Source of the DNA: Typha latifolia
Taxonomy: Eukaryota > Streptophyta > Magnoliopsida > Poales > Typhaceae
Direction of reading: 5' to 3'
Length of the DNA: 64,000 nucleotides
NCBI GenBank assembly: GCA_019914945.1
Contig: CM034101.1
Span: 17,681,188 to 17,745,187, forward strand
Shown piece after piece: positions 62,596 to 64,000 of the stretch. Position numbers and translations under genes: made by a program. How positions within the stretch are numbered: position 1 is the first letter of the stretch; each line of letters begins with the position of its first letter. Below the pieces are notes generated by a model that saw only the letters and a program-made list of their open reading frames with translations, made no database searches and was not told the DNA's origin.

Positions 62596-63910
62596 CCTGT
62601 ATGTTCTGAATAGCCAAATGCAAAATTACTGAGCAGGGAATTGTTTATTCTTCTGCATTTATTTTGCTTCGGCTGCATGGTTCATGTAATTGGTATACCT
62701 TAGTGCTGGTCACAGCATGGCAGTGTTAGAACTTGTTTAGACCTGCCAACGTTGAAGGATGACTTAGCTTAATTGAAAATGTAATTATTTTTCTAAGTAT
62801 CCTATCACGGAGGGTGTGAATCTTCCACTTCGGGGTGTTAATCGGCAACAATCAGGGAATTGGGAAGAACACGCAAGGGAGTTAATGCCAAGGCAGTTTT
62901 CCTAACTCTTATTCAACAGGTGAAGAGTGCTATCGGTGCTAAATTGTGTGCACTTTTTTTTTTAAATGTTTGCACTTAGTGTGGTAGTTAAAGTTCAGTT
63001 TCCAAAGCAAAGCACTGTACTAAGGCCTTGTTTACTTTAAATTTTGAGACCTAATAAACAGATTCAGGAACTCTTAAATTAAACTGATTTAATAATTAAA
63101 TATATTTTTCTTTTTTTTATATCTAATCAAGTTTACTCTTCAAATAATTAAGAATAAAAAATAAAATTAATTAATTGAGTCCGAAGCTTAGCTTCCTACC
63201 AAACAAGTTTTAAGTCTCTTATAACTGTGTTTCTTTGCAGTGCTGTGATTAATAAGCTAAAGAAAAGGTTGCTAATGCCTTAATCTCCTTCATTTTCTTT
63301 TTGCTTGAACATTTGTATTTTGTTATCTGTTTGAGATACTCTGGTTCAGGGTGAATTTTGTTTTAGAATTATCATTCTATTTTTTTCTCTTACTATTTAT
63401 ATGTATCAAGATGTAACTACTACCTTAAAGCTTAGTAAATTATCTATTTACAAACTTTCATTAAAAAAATATATAACTCCAGGTAGACCAAAATATATGT
63501 AATGCCTCTCTCGACTCCTTGGTCCGGATTCCTGAAGTAACTGTCTCTTTTTCTTATTTCCACCAGTTTCATTAGTTTATTCGGTGTTGTCTTCTGTATT
63601 CATGGTAATCGTAATGGCATTTTGTTTTGTTAATCAAGAGTTAGAATATTGCTTTTGCACATTTACAAGAATCGGGACCGTTAAGGCAAAGCATGAAAAT
63701 TAAGCAATTTTTTTAAAGTAGCAGATGGTTCAGTTTTCTTGTATTATTGTAGCGAACCAGTTTGCCTTTCATCATTTCTTCTTCTTATACTTCTTCTGAT
63801 CTTGTTGGGTGGTGGAAATTTTTACATGTAAATGCTACATGAGCTTCTGTTCGTAGTTATCTAGAGCTTATATTGCTTTATTTTTTAGATTCACCGTTTG
63901 GAAATGCAAT
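62596..63910 (+). pseudogene. AP2M relic 3 (intron 8 to 3' flank)
   Basis: Begins at the same intron 8 breakpoint as the other relics (TGTATGTTCTGAATAGCCAA versus TATGTGCTCTAAATAACCAA in AP2M). It holds exon 9 (CCTATCACGGAGGGTGTGAA; AAGAACACGCAAGGGAGTTA), exon 10 broken by a T-run insertion near 62955 and by a MITE-like insert at about 63024-63210, the end of exon 10 near 63495, then directly 3' UTR (TTAGAATATTGCTTTTGCAC at about 63641) and flank to about 63910. Exons 11-13 are missing. Non-functional. Confidence 0.8.
63024..63210. mobile_element. MITE-like insertion in AP2M relic 3
   Basis: AT-rich insert that interrupts exon 10 homology. Ends read GGCCTTGTTTACTTTAAATT on the left and, inward from the right, CTTGTTTGGTAGGAAGC, a partial inverted match of the kind seen in many plant MITEs. 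The target duplication is not clear. Confidence 0.4.
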
Positions 63911-64000
63911 AGAAGCTATTGAATTGTTTTGGCTGCTCGAGCTGTTATCCCAGCCCTATCAAAAACATAATAAAGTCTGTGCTATCATAATGATCGATTG
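63911..64000. other. end of window, no match to AP2M flank
   Basis: AP2M-related sequence fades at about 63910. The last 90 bases show nothing recognisable. Confidence 0.4.

Overview
This is nuclear DNA of a flowering plant. The evidence is spliced genes with GT/AG introns, plant-only families (BSK, NAC, B-type GATA, U-box PUB, PIRL, PPR-DYW, LEA_1, ankyrin-PGG), AT-rich introns and intergenic DNA, simple repeats, a tRNA-derived SINE, MITEs and Ty1/copia retrotransposons. I cannot name the species. I see no tRNA or rRNA gene, no CRISPR array and no prokaryotic features.

Left part (1-34 kb): mostly single-copy housekeeping and regulatory genes. In order: the 3' part of a brassinosteroid-signalling kinase gene (+, 5' end outside the window); an unrecognised gene with a supported last exon (+); a complete SEC61 alpha translocon gene (+, 475 aa); two tandem GATA zinc-finger genes (-); an ANAC071-like NAC gene (+); an intronless U-box E3 ligase gene (+); a PIRL leucine-rich-repeat gene (+); a PPR-DYW editing-factor gene with a one-base frameshift just before its deaminase motif (+); and a small LEA_1 gene (+). 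These genes share no pathway that I can see.

Right part (36-64 kb): a tandemly rearranged locus. A complete 13-exon AP2M gene (+, 438 aa) is followed by an intact nine-exon ankyrin-repeat/PGG membrane-protein gene on the minus strand (copy A, 734 aa). Beyond it are three broken copies of the AP2M 3' half, all starting at the same point in AP2M intron 8. They are interleaved with an ankyrin-gene intron fragment and a second ankyrin gene (copy B). Copy B is dead: it has frameshifts, a deletion that removes two exon boundaries, and a 4.46 kb Ty1/copia element inserted in an exon with a 5-bp target duplication. The LTRs of that element differ at 2 of 274 positions, so the insertion is young. Older copia remnants lie next to both ankyrin genes.

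I found no clearly new biochemical system. The most interesting structure is the repeated AP2M(3' half)-ankyrin unit. Exon coordinates were read by eye from splice signals and reading-frame continuity, without transcript evidence.
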